Assembly (NCBI RefSeq): GCF_030863805.1 | Contig: NZ_CP132957.1 | Span: 1,302,001-1,366,000 of the forward strand | Source: Kineothrix sp. MB12-C1 | Lineage (GTDB): Bacteria; Bacillota; Clostridia; Lachnospirales; Lachnospiraceae | Length of the DNA: 64,000 nt | Direction: 5' to 3' | In this document: positions 26,922 through 36,643 of the stretch, in pieces | Layout of the letters: each line of letters starts with the position of its first letter | Numbering within the stretch: position 1 is the first letter of the stretch | Translations under genes and position numbers: made by a program | Notes under the pieces: model-generated | Database searches by the model: none | Seen by the model: the letters and a program-made list of their open reading frames with translations, nothing else | Told to the model about the DNA's origin: nothing

Positions 26922-29150
26922 TTACAATAAAGATTTCTCGATTATACCTTTTAGCTTAGTGGAACTTGTTCCCGCCGTATATGGAAAAAATACCATATCT
27001 ACTCCTTGTTTTTCTAAGAAGGTTTTTGACCCTAGCCAATCTGGATTGTTCACGTAATCACTGCCGGAAAACTGGCAGTCAAAATGATACATCTTATAGG
27101 CATCTTCCGTCCCTGCGCTATCTAACGGGATTTCAACCGCCTCGTCTACATATTTGCATGCACGGACTATTTCTATTCTCTCTTTAAGCGGTATAAAGGG
27201 TTCTGTTTTTTTATTCTTCCTCACTCCTTCGTCCGTTACTATACCTACAATTAAGTAATCGCATTGCTCCTTAGCCCGTTTGAACATGTTCAAATGTCCA
27301 ATATGAAATAAGTCAAATACACCCGCAATATACCCAGTGCGATACTTTTTTGGTTCAGAACCCGCATCATCCTCTTTCTTTATTACAACTGCTTTCTTTC
27401 TTGAATACTCCACATTTCTGTCATAGACACAATAATCCGTCACTCCCATTCCCTGTAATTGCTTGATAATCGCAAGATAATTCTTAACGCAAATTATAAC
27501 CCGGCACTCTTGTTTCGGTATTTCATCTATGAGTTGGGGCGCTGTTATCTCTATGCCCTCCAATTGTGTTCCCCATTTCGACTGGTTATTATCCACTATG
27601 GCATAGATTTCATATTCCTTTTTAAACTGTGCCAAAAAACGTTTCGTAAAGATTCCTGAACCGAACACAATGATTTTTTTCCTCTCAGCATCCCGAAATA
27701 AATCTACGAAAATCCTTTGATATTCCGTCTCCGAATAATTTATCCTCTGCCTATTCGTATGAATTACCCTTGTATTCCCTTTAAATCTTTGATTGAAGCT
27801 CCCCAACTCTCTTTGATTTCTCAATTTATACAGGAACTCTGCTGCTAGCTTTATCCATAGTTCTAGATTTTCTTCCAATCCGTATCTTTCGTAGAAGTAT
27901 TTTCTGGGCAATATCGATTCCATTTCCGGATCATTCATATAGATCACTTCAATCGCTCTATAAATAATGACATTCGCCGGATAATTTTCTTCATAAAATT
28001 CCTGGTCATAGAATATATATTCGCCATTATCATAGAAGCAGTTAAGAGGAACTAAATCGATATAACCTTTCTTCAACAATATACCTCTCTCCTCGTCTAT
28101 AGCTACATGATCTGAAGAACGCAATATAAAATCCCGGAATTTATCTACCTCTTCTTTAAACTTTCCTACGTCTTCCTTTGCGAGCCTCCGAAAGTATACC
28201 ATTGCTATCTCACTGTCTACATATGGCATATAATAGCTTTTATTCTCAAGGGTTCCTTCCAATACATTTAATCCATGGAGTCGTAAATCCTCTTCGTTCT
28301 CTTTAAGCCCTGTTAACTTATCAATTCCCTCTGCATATAGCGCGCGCTTTTCTACTATGTTATTATTTCTGATAATCGTCGCCATCGCGTTATCTTTTCC
28401 CCTATCCATAGAGACCGTAACATGCTTTATATTTGCAAAGATATTATTCTTGGAACATTCTATCAGGAAAGAGTTTGCGATAGTATGGAACATTCCATTT
28501 TTAATAATATCGGTATATAAGAATTGTTCTTCCAAGAAAACAGAGTCAGGATGTCTATACATAGGGAAAAATCTGATAGACAATTCTTCAGCCGGAAGAT
28601 AGTCCTGTGCATAAATCAATTGGGGAACTTCCAAATTAGGCAAAACCGAGTAAAACTTTCTATGTATCCAGCCCGATTGTTCTAAAAGATTGATAATTTC
28701 TTCTTTTGAATAATTACGCCCCTCCAACTTCTCCCTGTCCACCCCGAGCAAGCTTCGATAATTCTCAATCCCATCAAAGCTTCTGTCAGTAAAGGGATCC
28801 CTATCCCCGCAAAAGTATCGCAAGCCTAATCGATTATCCATGCCTAAGAGCATTCGTCCCTCTTCATGAAGCAATTCCCGCCATGAGGAAAGGGCATATA
28901 CCGGATTAGATAGGTATTCAATCTTACCTACTACAATAACATAATCAAAGTCGGCTCTATATCTATGTTGAAATTCCTCTCGTAAAGAAGAATTAACGGA
29001 TACTTGAATAACATCGTTACACTTCTCATTTAAAATTTTTGTAATACTACTGTCCTCATCCCCTATACATAATACTTTTCCTTCTTTTAAAAAGTCATAC
29101 CAATTAAGCAAGCCTTGAGGGAAATCTTGAATCATCTTATCTATAGTCAT
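26922..29150 (-). CDS. Methyltransferase-like / Rossmann / cytidylyltransferase fusion
   Basis: About 742 residues with at least three parts. The N-terminal 230 or so residues resemble SAM-dependent methyltransferases of glycan clusters (EGKVLCIGDEDSS near residue 22, then MDNRLGLRYFCGDRDP). A Rossmann-like segment at about 495-585 (KIIVFGSGIFTKRFL) matches the add-on domain of neighbouring proteins. The last 138 residues are a TagD/Pct-type cytidylyltransferase with HIGH at about 616-619 and the TSSTKL motif near the end, expected to make a CDP-linked alcohol from CTP and an alcohol phosphate. I chose ATG 29148-29150 because GGAG lies six bases upstream. The middle section is unassigned. Confidence 0.75.
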   Translation of the reverse strand: MTIDKMIQDFPQGLLNWYDFLKEGKVLCIGDEDSSITKILNEKCNDVIQVSVNSSLREEFQHRYRADFDYVIVVGKIEYLSNPVYALSSWRELLHEEGRMLLGMDNRLGLRYFCGDRDPFTDRSFDGIENYRSLLGVDREKLEGRNYSKEEIINLLEQSGWIHRKFYSVLPNLEVPQLIYAQDYLPAEELSIRFFPMYRHPDSVFLEEQFLYTDIIKNGMFHTIANSFLIECSKNNIFANIKHVTVSMDRGKDNAMATIIRNNNIVEKRALYAEGIDKLTGLKENEEDLRLHGLNVLEGTLENKSYYMPYVDSEIAMVYFRRLAKEDVGKFKEEVDKFRDFILRSSDHVAIDEERGILLKKGYIDLVPLNCFYDNGEYIFYDQEFYEENYPANVIIYRAIEVIYMNDPEMESILPRKYFYERYGLEENLELWIKLAAEFLYKLRNQRELGSFNQRFKGNTRVIHTNRQRINYSETEYQRIFVDLFRDAERKKIIVFGSGIFTKRFLAQFKKEYEIYAIVDNNQSKWGTQLEGIEITAPQLIDEIPKQECRVIICVKNYLAIIKQLQGMGVTDYCVYDRNVEYSRKKAVVIKKEDDAGSEPKKYRTGYIAGVFDLFHIGHLNMFKRAKEQCDYLIVGIVTDEGVRKNKKTEPFIPLKERIEIVRACKYVDEAVEIPLDSAGTEDAYKMYHFDCQFSGSDYVNNPDWLGSKTFLEKQGVDMVFFPYTAGTSSTKLKGIIEKSLL

Positions 29151-29171
29151 ACTATTCTCCACGCAAAATCA

Positions 29172-30068
29172 TTATTTATTCTCTTCACATCTATAAAAAT
29201 GTTCATCACCTGATAACAATTTTAATACATTGTACGAATAACTGCCATTTCCAATACCGGCATTATTGTTCACAGCTATATAAAACGCTTTTGCATCACC
29301 TGTTTTATGTATGTTGATTAACTCATTTCTTGAATCTTCAAACGGTACAAAGCCTATCTTCGGCGATACCTTTATATTTAAGAACCTTTCTATCATTTCT
29401 TTATTTTGGGTGAACATGGCTACAAAAAGATTATTATAATTAATTTTGCTACATCTCCTATTCCAGTTTTCTTGTACCTTTTCAACCTCTGTATCATGAT
29501 TACAGTGAATTTTAATATCTCTTAATCTCATAACTGGATATTGTACACCTAAATCAGTTTGTTCTTCAAATTTCGAAAACTCAAGTGGATATTGGAGATA
29601 TTCTTTCATATTGCTTAACAACATTAAATAGGCCCTATCCTTTAAATAAAGATTTTTAAATGGTGAGCAGCATTCGAGTCCTAATGTACGATATACGAGC
29701 CCACCCCAACAATTATTGGAAATTATACTAATTCGACTTTCTTTTACTCTGACATATTCATCAAAGCTTAGGTCCGGCACATCTAAAATTCTATATGGCA
29801 ATATTTTTTCTCTCGTTATACCTAACTGCAACATTTCATAGAGAAATTCCTCTTCATTATCTCTCATAATAATCAAATAATCAAACAATATATTGCTCAG
29901 ATTAGCTATATCGACAACTGGATAACCATCTATATGGCTAAGAAAAAAATAGTCCTTATCAATTATTGCTACAATTTCTATTTCTTCCTTGTATGTCAAA
30001 TATTTCAACGTATTAACATGTTTATTATATATTTCTCCGATTCCCCATATTATCACTCTATATTTCAT
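29172..30068 (-). CDS. DUF1919 family protein with N-terminal Rossmann segment
   Basis: 298 residues. Residues about 4-90 form a nucleotide-binding-like fold (VIIWGIGEIYNKH) similar to the add-on domain in neighbouring transferases. From about residue 110 the protein matches the DUF1919 pattern (ISIISNNCWGGLVYRTLGLE, SPFKNLYL, YPVMRLRDIKIHCNHD). DUF1919 proteins occur in exopolysaccharide clusters and are suspected transferases, but their reaction is not established. GAGGAG lies before the ATG; the gene is 34 bases after the preceding one. Confidence 0.75.
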   Translation of the reverse strand: MKYRVIIWGIGEIYNKHVNTLKYLTYKEEIEIVAIIDKDYFFLSHIDGYPVVDIANLSNILFDYLIIMRDNEEEFLYEMLQLGITREKILPYRILDVPDLSFDEYVRVKESRISIISNNCWGGLVYRTLGLECCSPFKNLYLKDRAYLMLLSNMKEYLQYPLEFSKFEEQTDLGVQYPVMRLRDIKIHCNHDTEVEKVQENWNRRCSKINYNNLFVAMFTQNKEMIERFLNIKVSPKIGFVPFEDSRNELINIHKTGDAKAFYIAVNNNAGIGNGSYSYNVLKLLSGDEHFYRCEENK

Positions 30069-30102
30069 GAAATTCTTCTCCTCTTATACCAAAAGAATCC
30101 TT

Positions 30103-32640
30103 TTATCTATTTTCTTCCAGAATGTGCATCACATATTCGTGCACCTTATCCCCGCAAGTACCATCCAAATTAGCAGCCAAATCTGATAGTTCTTCTATCT
30201 GTATCTTCTTAATATCTTCCAATCTACCCAAAATCAAATCATCGAAAAAGTCTTCCAAAGAAAAAAGTTTGCTTTCCCTCTTGAAGAATCCGCGTCCTCT
30301 GCTTATCCGTTCAAAACCACGCTCTCCTTCCATCAACTTTATAAGGTCCGCTTCCGTCAAAGCAGGTTTAAACATCTCATATGTTTCTTTTTCTACATGT
30401 AGGATTGCCGTAACATCATCACAATTACGTTGGACAAATATGTTATCCGAACCTATTTTAGATCCGAATTCACTAGATAAGTGAAAACCCGGAGTATACC
30501 CATTGGCAGGTTCCTCCGCTCTCTCCCAAAATTCCTTCGCAAGCATAGATATTTCACCCGTCGACTTTGAGAGTTTCACCATGCCGTTAGAAAAACCGGG
30601 AATAGTTACGATCCATTCCCCCATATCCAATAAACGTAAATGAGTTAATGGGGTCCTTGCAAGCTCATTCCATGAACGAAACGTCTCCGGCATACTGTAG
30701 ACTCTTGCTTCGAACGTTTGCTTGTTCCACCGAACAATATTGCCGTTTTGAACTTCTGCCAACCAAAGAAAAGTATCATCTACAGATATCCCCGAATAAC
30801 TGTATTCCGCATTTTCTATCGCACAGCATTTATATGTTCCGTCATCCATATGGAATTTCAAGAGATAGTTTGTGCTTTGTAAACTAATCCACAATTCACG
30901 ACCATATGCTGCATAATCGCAAAATACTATTTCATGGATACCACTCACTTTTCTTATCTCTTGTATACACTTTAAGTGATATTTCCATTCTTTTGTTTCC
31001 ATATTAAGTTCTGCGATATAGTCTCCCGTTCCTGAAAGATAGAAGATTCTATTTTCATATACTACGGTTTGGCGGTATCGCAGGCTTTCTTTTGTCCTTT
31101 CCCTCGACAGCATACTTATTCTTTGACTATGTCTGTTATACACTGCCGGGTCATCCGCAAGAAATGGTGAAAGAATAAGCTCATCTCCCAAGGACACCAT
31201 ATGCGGATAAGCAGCATCCCATTTAGGCTGCCCTGCAACGCGCTCTATGTAATGGATTTGTTTTGTATCCATATTCATATGAAAAAGTGCATTATAACGA
31301 TTTGTTGTAACCCACAACACACCATTCTGCTCCACGGTATCTGTAATGTGTATACTTCTTTTCTCTTCTTCTGTATATCCTCCTGTTATGTGATTATTGA
31401 GAATAAAAACAGGTTTTCCGATCGCTCCGAACAGATTGACCACCGATGTACTTTCTTCCCCTATATATGCATCTGCAATAGCCACCGTTCTTGAAATATC
31501 GGTAGTTGCATCCAATATACCGTTCTCACAGGATAGAAAATCTTCTATCAGTGCACGATATTCCTCCAACAGCCCGGGCCGCATCGCTTTAAGGGTCGCT
31601 TCCAGAAGCGGATGCGGCCTCCATATCAATACCAAATTTTTACTTTTTCTGATCGTTTCATATATATATCTGATTTTGTTAAAGTAAATACTACCCTCTT
31701 GGAGAATACATCCAATGCTTGTATTTAACATTAATACTTTCTTCCCTTTAAGGAGAGTTCTCCATTGTTCAGGGATGACCGATTCCTCCCGATTCAAACG
31801 AATCACGCGGTCTAACTTGGGCGAGCCGAAGGGAAGTATTTTATCATAATAAGCTTTTCCTCTACAGAAACTCTTCGCATATTCTGATTGTACAACCATA
31901 TAGTCCATATGACGATATATTGGTAAATCGAGATGCTCCTGCGTGATAATTCCTGTTGTAACATAATAAGGAACATAAATAAGCCTTCGTATATATTGCT
32001 TTATTTTATCCGAATGAAATGCCGGATGAATACATGTAACAAAATTGCTTCCATCATATGGATTATGAATATAAGCAACATCCGGACTATTTAACTGCAA
32101 AGAATATTCTTCATAATGAGTAATAGGAACTTCGGCCGGAAACAAATCGCCTTCGTAACGATATTCCCATTTCGTATTTTCCGAGTCGAACTCATAATAT
32201 GGCAGCGGCATGACATGGCATTCGCAGCTCTTATCCTCTTTACATGCACGCCATATGCTTTCAAGGCTATCCCACATAGAAGCTTTATAGGGCATAAATA
32301 TTATGTGATAAATAACAGGGAATTCATTCAAAGCTTTCATCGCCTTACTGGCTAGTTCCTCTAAAATAGATACGTCTTCTTTACTAAGAGCTCCTTCGTA
32401 AGATTCTGAAATAATAAAAAGCTCTTCACAATATCGTTCTAAAAGTGAGACGAAATCACCGCTATTCGCAATATTCGCAATCATCCCTTCCACAGCTTCT
32501 CCTACTGTAATAGCTGATTCCTGACAGCTCATGAGCATCTCTATCGCTTGCTCTTGATCTTCCGTTATTGTCAGTTGGAGATGAAGTTGTTGAACCGTTT
32601 TTAACAAATTCATGAGCTGTTCTCTGATAAATACGCGCAT
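30103..32640 (-). CDS. Giant glycerophosphotransferase-like / beta-propeller protein, paralogue 2
   Basis: 845 residues, no signal peptide. Residues 1-105 are helical. Residues about 110-415 resemble the CDP-glycerol glycerophosphotransferase fold (TagB/TagF): MPYKASMWDS at 116-125, WRPHPLLE at 340-347 and IADAYIGEESTSVVN at 388-402. From about 430 to 760 there are repeated strands with Trp/Tyr motifs (LWVTTNRYNALFHMN, IFYLSGTGDYIAEL, LWLAEVQNGNIVRWN), suggesting a beta-propeller of about six blades. The C-terminal 70 residues are helical. It is a tandem paralogue of the next upstream gene over the whole length. It likely transfers a polyol-phosphate; the propeller's partner is unknown. Confidence 0.65.
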   Translation of the reverse strand: MRVFIREQLMNLLKTVQQLHLQLTITEDQEQAIEMLMSCQESAITVGEAVEGMIANIANSGDFVSLLERYCEELFIISESYEGALSKEDVSILEELASKAMKALNEFPVIYHIIFMPYKASMWDSLESIWRACKEDKSCECHVMPLPYYEFDSENTKWEYRYEGDLFPAEVPITHYEEYSLQLNSPDVAYIHNPYDGSNFVTCIHPAFHSDKIKQYIRRLIYVPYYVTTGIITQEHLDLPIYRHMDYMVVQSEYAKSFCRGKAYYDKILPFGSPKLDRVIRLNREESVIPEQWRTLLKGKKVLMLNTSIGCILQEGSIYFNKIRYIYETIRKSKNLVLIWRPHPLLEATLKAMRPGLLEEYRALIEDFLSCENGILDATTDISRTVAIADAYIGEESTSVVNLFGAIGKPVFILNNHITGGYTEEEKRSIHITDTVEQNGVLWVTTNRYNALFHMNMDTKQIHYIERVAGQPKWDAAYPHMVSLGDELILSPFLADDPAVYNRHSQRISMLSRERTKESLRYRQTVVYENRIFYLSGTGDYIAELNMETKEWKYHLKCIQEIRKVSGIHEIVFCDYAAYGRELWISLQSTNYLLKFHMDDGTYKCCAIENAEYSYSGISVDDTFLWLAEVQNGNIVRWNKQTFEARVYSMPETFRSWNELARTPLTHLRLLDMGEWIVTIPGFSNGMVKLSKSTGEISMLAKEFWERAEEPANGYTPGFHLSSEFGSKIGSDNIFVQRNCDDVTAILHVEKETYEMFKPALTEADLIKLMEGERGFERISRGRGFFKRESKLFSLEDFFDDLILGRLEDIKKIQIEELSDLAANLDGTCGDKVHEYVMHILEENR

Positions 32641-32660
32641 ATCCCCTCTTCTTTCCCATA

Positions 32661-35210
32661 CTACTTCTCTTGTTCCAAAATATCCATCATATACTCATGT
32701 ACTTTAATTCCGCAGGTTCCATTCGGATTAGCCGCCAAATCCGATAATTCCTGCAACTGGCGCTTCTTCGCTTCTTGCAACCTGCCTTGCGCCAGATCAT
32801 TGATAAAATCTTCGAAAGAAAATATCCTGCTTTCTCTTCGGAAGAAACTATAATGCTTCCCTATTTTCTCAAATCCATCCTCTCCTTCTATCAGCCTATT
32901 AAAGTCTTCTTCCGAAAGCATAGGATAAAATATATCAGCAGTTTCTTCCTCTACATCAATAATTGCCGCCGCATCATCATAGCTTCTCTGAACCATAACG
33001 AAATCTTTATCTATTTTCACTCCGAACTCACTGGATAAATGAAATTCCGGATTATAATCCTTCTGTTTCTTATCGGACTCTTTCCAGAAGTCTTCCAAAA
33101 ACATGGATACTCTTCCCGTCTCCTTCTCCAACTTCACCATACTATTGGAAAATCCGGGAATAGTTATCAGCCACTGTCCCATATCGATTAGGCTTCGATG
33201 AACCAAAGTTCGAAATGCTTTACGATGCCAAAAACGGAATTCTTCCGGCATAGAATATTCGATAATGTCATTCGCAAACGGATTCCATCGGACAATATCC
33301 CCGCTGTGTGTCTCTGTGAGCCAAAGATATCTACCGTCCATAGCAATTCCGGAATAACATTTCCTCCGCTCACCTATAGGATGCAGAGAATATGTTCCAT
33401 CCACCATACAAAACCGCAACACATAATTCGTATAAGCGGCACTAATCCATAAGTCAGCCCCGCTCATAGCATATCCATATGTCTTCTCTCCCTGTATGAT
33501 CATTTCTTTGATGAATTCTTCCCCTATTGCCATAGTCTCTTCCAGTTCTCGGATACAGGTAGAATGATATACAAAGGAAGAAGTGCTCGCGTTATATTCT
33601 ATTATCGTATGGCCTATTCCGGGAAGATAGAATATCCTACTACCATAAGCTACTGCATGCCGGCATTGCAGATTCTCTTCCCCCAAGTCTGTATGTAACG
33701 CATCTATCTTTCGAGAATCTGTATGATATACCATAGGATTCACCACATTATAGGGAGACAGGTATATGTTCTTGTCAGAAATCGTAATGGAAGAATAAGC
33801 CACTCCCCATTTAGACTGCTCCCCCACCTTTTCTTCCCATCGAACCTTCTTCTTATCCAAATCCAGAGAAAATAGCGAATTATATCTATTACTCACCAAC
33901 CATATGGTATCCGGCTGCTTCGCCATATCCGTTATATGGACTTTCCGTCTATTTTCCTCAACGTCTTCTTCTATAATATGATTATTCAGAACAAAAATCG
34001 GCTTCCCTGCTGCCGCAAATAAATTAAGAACTGACGAGCTCTCCTCTCCGATATACCCGTCTGCAATCGCCACTGTCCTGGAAATATCTGGTGTATTGTC
34101 AAATACACCTATTTGATTCTGTATAAAATACGCTATCATCGCATTATATGCTTCTAATAAATGAGGGCGCATAGATTCAATAGTCGCTCGTAAAAGTGGA
34201 TGAGGCCGCCATATTAATGCAACTTTATCCTGTCCGGTAACTATTTCACAAATATACTTTATCTTCTCTAAATACACCTCTCCATCATGCAGAAGACAAT
34301 TAACACTCGTATTAAGCATCAAGGTCTTCTTATTCCCCAATACATCTTCCCATTCCGACGGTATCTCTATTCTCTCATTACACAGGCGTACCACTTTATC
34401 TATCTTCGGCGACCCTAACGGCAATACCTTATGGTAAAAAGGCATATCTTTGCAATAACTCTTCGCATATTCCGATTGGACTATCATATAGTCTATATTG
34501 TCATACACCGGCAATCGCAGCTGATCCCATGACAAAAAGCCCTGTGTCACGTAATAAGGTACATACACGAGCTTGTTAACATGCTGCTTTATTCGCTCCG
34601 AGTAAAACGCAGGATGAACATTAATCACGCGATTCTGTCTATCATACGGATTATGGATATACGCGATATCCGGGTTAATTCCTTTCAAATCATACCTTTC
34701 GTAATGAATAACAGATATATCGGAATCGAACAACTCCCCGTCATAACATTCTTCCCATTTATTCTCACCAGCATTATATTCAAAATAAGGAATAGGAACG
34801 ACATGGCATTCACACCTTTTATCGTTCTTGCAAGCCAACCATATACTTTCCAGGCTGTCCCACATAGATGCCTTATATGGCATGAATACAGCATGATATG
34901 TATTGGGAATTCCACGAATCATCCGCTCTGCCTTATCTATCAGCTCATTCAAAGTTGAAATATCAGCGGTGAGAATTACCCCGAGCTGCACCAGTAAATA
35001 GACCTGTTCACAGTATTCTTCCAAAATCTCTACAATATCCACATTCTCTTCATTATTCTCGATGGTTTCTCCAATTGTAATGGCCGTCTGTTGGCAAGCT
35101 GTCAGGATTGGAAGTATTTGTTCATCTTCGGTCAGATTTTCGAGTAATATATGCAATTGTTTCATATCATTTAACAATACAACAAATTGGTCCTTAACAG
35201 ATACACGCAT
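32661..35210 (-). CDS. Giant glycerophosphotransferase-like / beta-propeller protein, paralogue 1
   Basis: 849 residues with the same order of parts as its downstream neighbour: helical N-terminus, TagB/TagF-like part (MPYKASMWDSLESIW, WRPHPLLRAT, IADGYIGEESSSVLNLF), repeated propeller-like strands (IWLVSNRYNSLF, IFYLPGIGHTIIEYN, LWLTETHSGDIVRWN), and the same C-terminal ending ELSDLAANPNGTCGIKVHEY. The pair arose by tandem duplication and then diverged clearly at many positions. Only 20 bases separate them. Retention of all putative active-site words in both suggests that both are functional, perhaps with different donors or acceptors. Confidence 0.65.
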   Translation of the reverse strand: MRVSVKDQFVVLLNDMKQLHILLENLTEDEQILPILTACQQTAITIGETIENNEENVDIVEILEEYCEQVYLLVQLGVILTADISTLNELIDKAERMIRGIPNTYHAVFMPYKASMWDSLESIWLACKNDKRCECHVVPIPYFEYNAGENKWEECYDGELFDSDISVIHYERYDLKGINPDIAYIHNPYDRQNRVINVHPAFYSERIKQHVNKLVYVPYYVTQGFLSWDQLRLPVYDNIDYMIVQSEYAKSYCKDMPFYHKVLPLGSPKIDKVVRLCNERIEIPSEWEDVLGNKKTLMLNTSVNCLLHDGEVYLEKIKYICEIVTGQDKVALIWRPHPLLRATIESMRPHLLEAYNAMIAYFIQNQIGVFDNTPDISRTVAIADGYIGEESSSVLNLFAAAGKPIFVLNNHIIEEDVEENRRKVHITDMAKQPDTIWLVSNRYNSLFSLDLDKKKVRWEEKVGEQSKWGVAYSSITISDKNIYLSPYNVVNPMVYHTDSRKIDALHTDLGEENLQCRHAVAYGSRIFYLPGIGHTIIEYNASTSSFVYHSTCIRELEETMAIGEEFIKEMIIQGEKTYGYAMSGADLWISAAYTNYVLRFCMVDGTYSLHPIGERRKCYSGIAMDGRYLWLTETHSGDIVRWNPFANDIIEYSMPEEFRFWHRKAFRTLVHRSLIDMGQWLITIPGFSNSMVKLEKETGRVSMFLEDFWKESDKKQKDYNPEFHLSSEFGVKIDKDFVMVQRSYDDAAAIIDVEEETADIFYPMLSEEDFNRLIEGEDGFEKIGKHYSFFRRESRIFSFEDFINDLAQGRLQEAKKRQLQELSDLAANPNGTCGIKVHEYMMDILEQEK

Positions 35211-35244
35211 AAATTACTCTCTTTCTATCTAAAAATTTCAATTA

Positions 35245-36615
35245 TTAATCCAAAAGACTTTCAATCACTTTGTCTATTAATACAATATTTACGTCATTAT
35301 ACTGTTCTAGCATCCTTAAAAGATCATATTGATCTTTCTCTTTTACCGCTAAGATTATAAGTGAATTCTTTTCTATATTTTTATATTCTGAAATTTGACA
35401 AACAGATTTATTTTCAATATTTTCTGGATTTCTATTCTTATCTGTAACCAAAAAACCTGCCACTCCATCACTTTTATTACTTAACTCTAAATATTTCCAT
35501 ACTTTTTGCGCTACTTTTCCTGCACCCACAATATATATTGTATCGGCTTCTGCTATTAGCTCTTTAAATCCCTTTACAACAAAGGAATGATTCCATACTT
35601 TCGTATGATATATTCGCAAATCAGGATAATCCTTGCTTGTTTTTTTAAAAAAAGAATCCGGGTTCGTTAAGATTTCATTTAATGTCTCCCTTTCTTCTTT
35701 TCTCCAATCTTCCCAATCCAACCATTCTCTCTCGGACTCCCTAAATACTTTCATCATCTCCAGAAGAAACATATATTGATACGGCAACGCTATTCGATTA
35801 TAGTTCCATAAGTATGCCCTATACTTTAGAAGCGTTTCTATCTTTAATAATTTTTCATATCGCTCTTGATTTATATTATCCATACGTTTTTGCTGCTCAA
35901 TATAAGCTTCTATCTCATCAAACTCACCGCAGATGCAAAAAACCTTATCTTGGTTCTTTACCGAAGCTTCCATATTATCACGGCGGTAATTAATTACGGC
36001 ATCCTTTATAAAATACACTTTATCTGCTTTCATAAAGGCCTTGAATGCAAAAGAAGTATCCTGGTAAGATGCTCCCGGTGTTTCTCTGAAATAAATATTA
36101 TTTTCTTCCAAAAAAGTGTGCCTGTATATAGCACTCCAAATACTAGGAGTCATATAAAATACCTGATGTATATCATCAGATGAAAATATGCGATTATAAG
36201 GACAGCCCTCCAATACCTCATTAAACATAACGGGCAATGCCGAAGCTTCTTTAAAAATACTATAATTTGCCTTCACAATCTCTGCGTCCGTTCTTTCAGC
36301 TGCTTCAAACAGCTTCTGATACATATCTTTTTCTATAAAATCATCGCTTTCTACAATTCCGATATATTCTCCTCTGGCAATTTTAATTCCTTCATTTACA
36401 GAATTACCATATCCCGTATTCTTTTTGTCGATAATAATAAATCTTTTATCCTTATCGGCAAATCGGTGTAATATATCCAAAGAATTGTCCGTAGAGCCAT
36501 CATTTACACAAATAATTTCTATATCCGTCAATGTCTGATTTTTTATACTCTGCAAACATTGCTCCAAGTATTTGCCTGTATTATATACAGGTACGATAAT
36601 TGATATACAGGTCAT
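35245..36615 (-). CDS. GT2 glycosyltransferase with C-terminal Rossmann domain
   Basis: 456 residues. The N-terminal 230 or so residues are a GT-A family 2 domain (SIIVPVYNTGKYLEQCLQS, NDGSTDNS, and the metal-binding VESDD near residue 90). From about residue 355 a separate nucleotide-binding-like domain appears (DTIYIVGAGKVAQKVWKYL) that also occurs in six other proteins of this locus. Substrate unknown. GGAGAAG lies before the ATG. Confidence 0.85.
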   Translation of the reverse strand: MTCISIIVPVYNTGKYLEQCLQSIKNQTLTDIEIICVNDGSTDNSLDILHRFADKDKRFIIIDKKNTGYGNSVNEGIKIARGEYIGIVESDDFIEKDMYQKLFEAAERTDAEIVKANYSIFKEASALPVMFNEVLEGCPYNRIFSSDDIHQVFYMTPSIWSAIYRHTFLEENNIYFRETPGASYQDTSFAFKAFMKADKVYFIKDAVINYRRDNMEASVKNQDKVFCICGEFDEIEAYIEQQKRMDNINQERYEKLLKIETLLKYRAYLWNYNRIALPYQYMFLLEMMKVFRESEREWLDWEDWRKEERETLNEILTNPDSFFKKTSKDYPDLRIYHTKVWNHSFVVKGFKELIAEADTIYIVGAGKVAQKVWKYLELSNKSDGVAGFLVTDKNRNPENIENKSVCQISEYKNIEKNSLIILAVKEKDQYDLLRMLEQYNDVNIVLIDKVIESLLD

Positions 36616-36643
36616 ATTTCTTCTCCGCTTCTATATCTTAATT

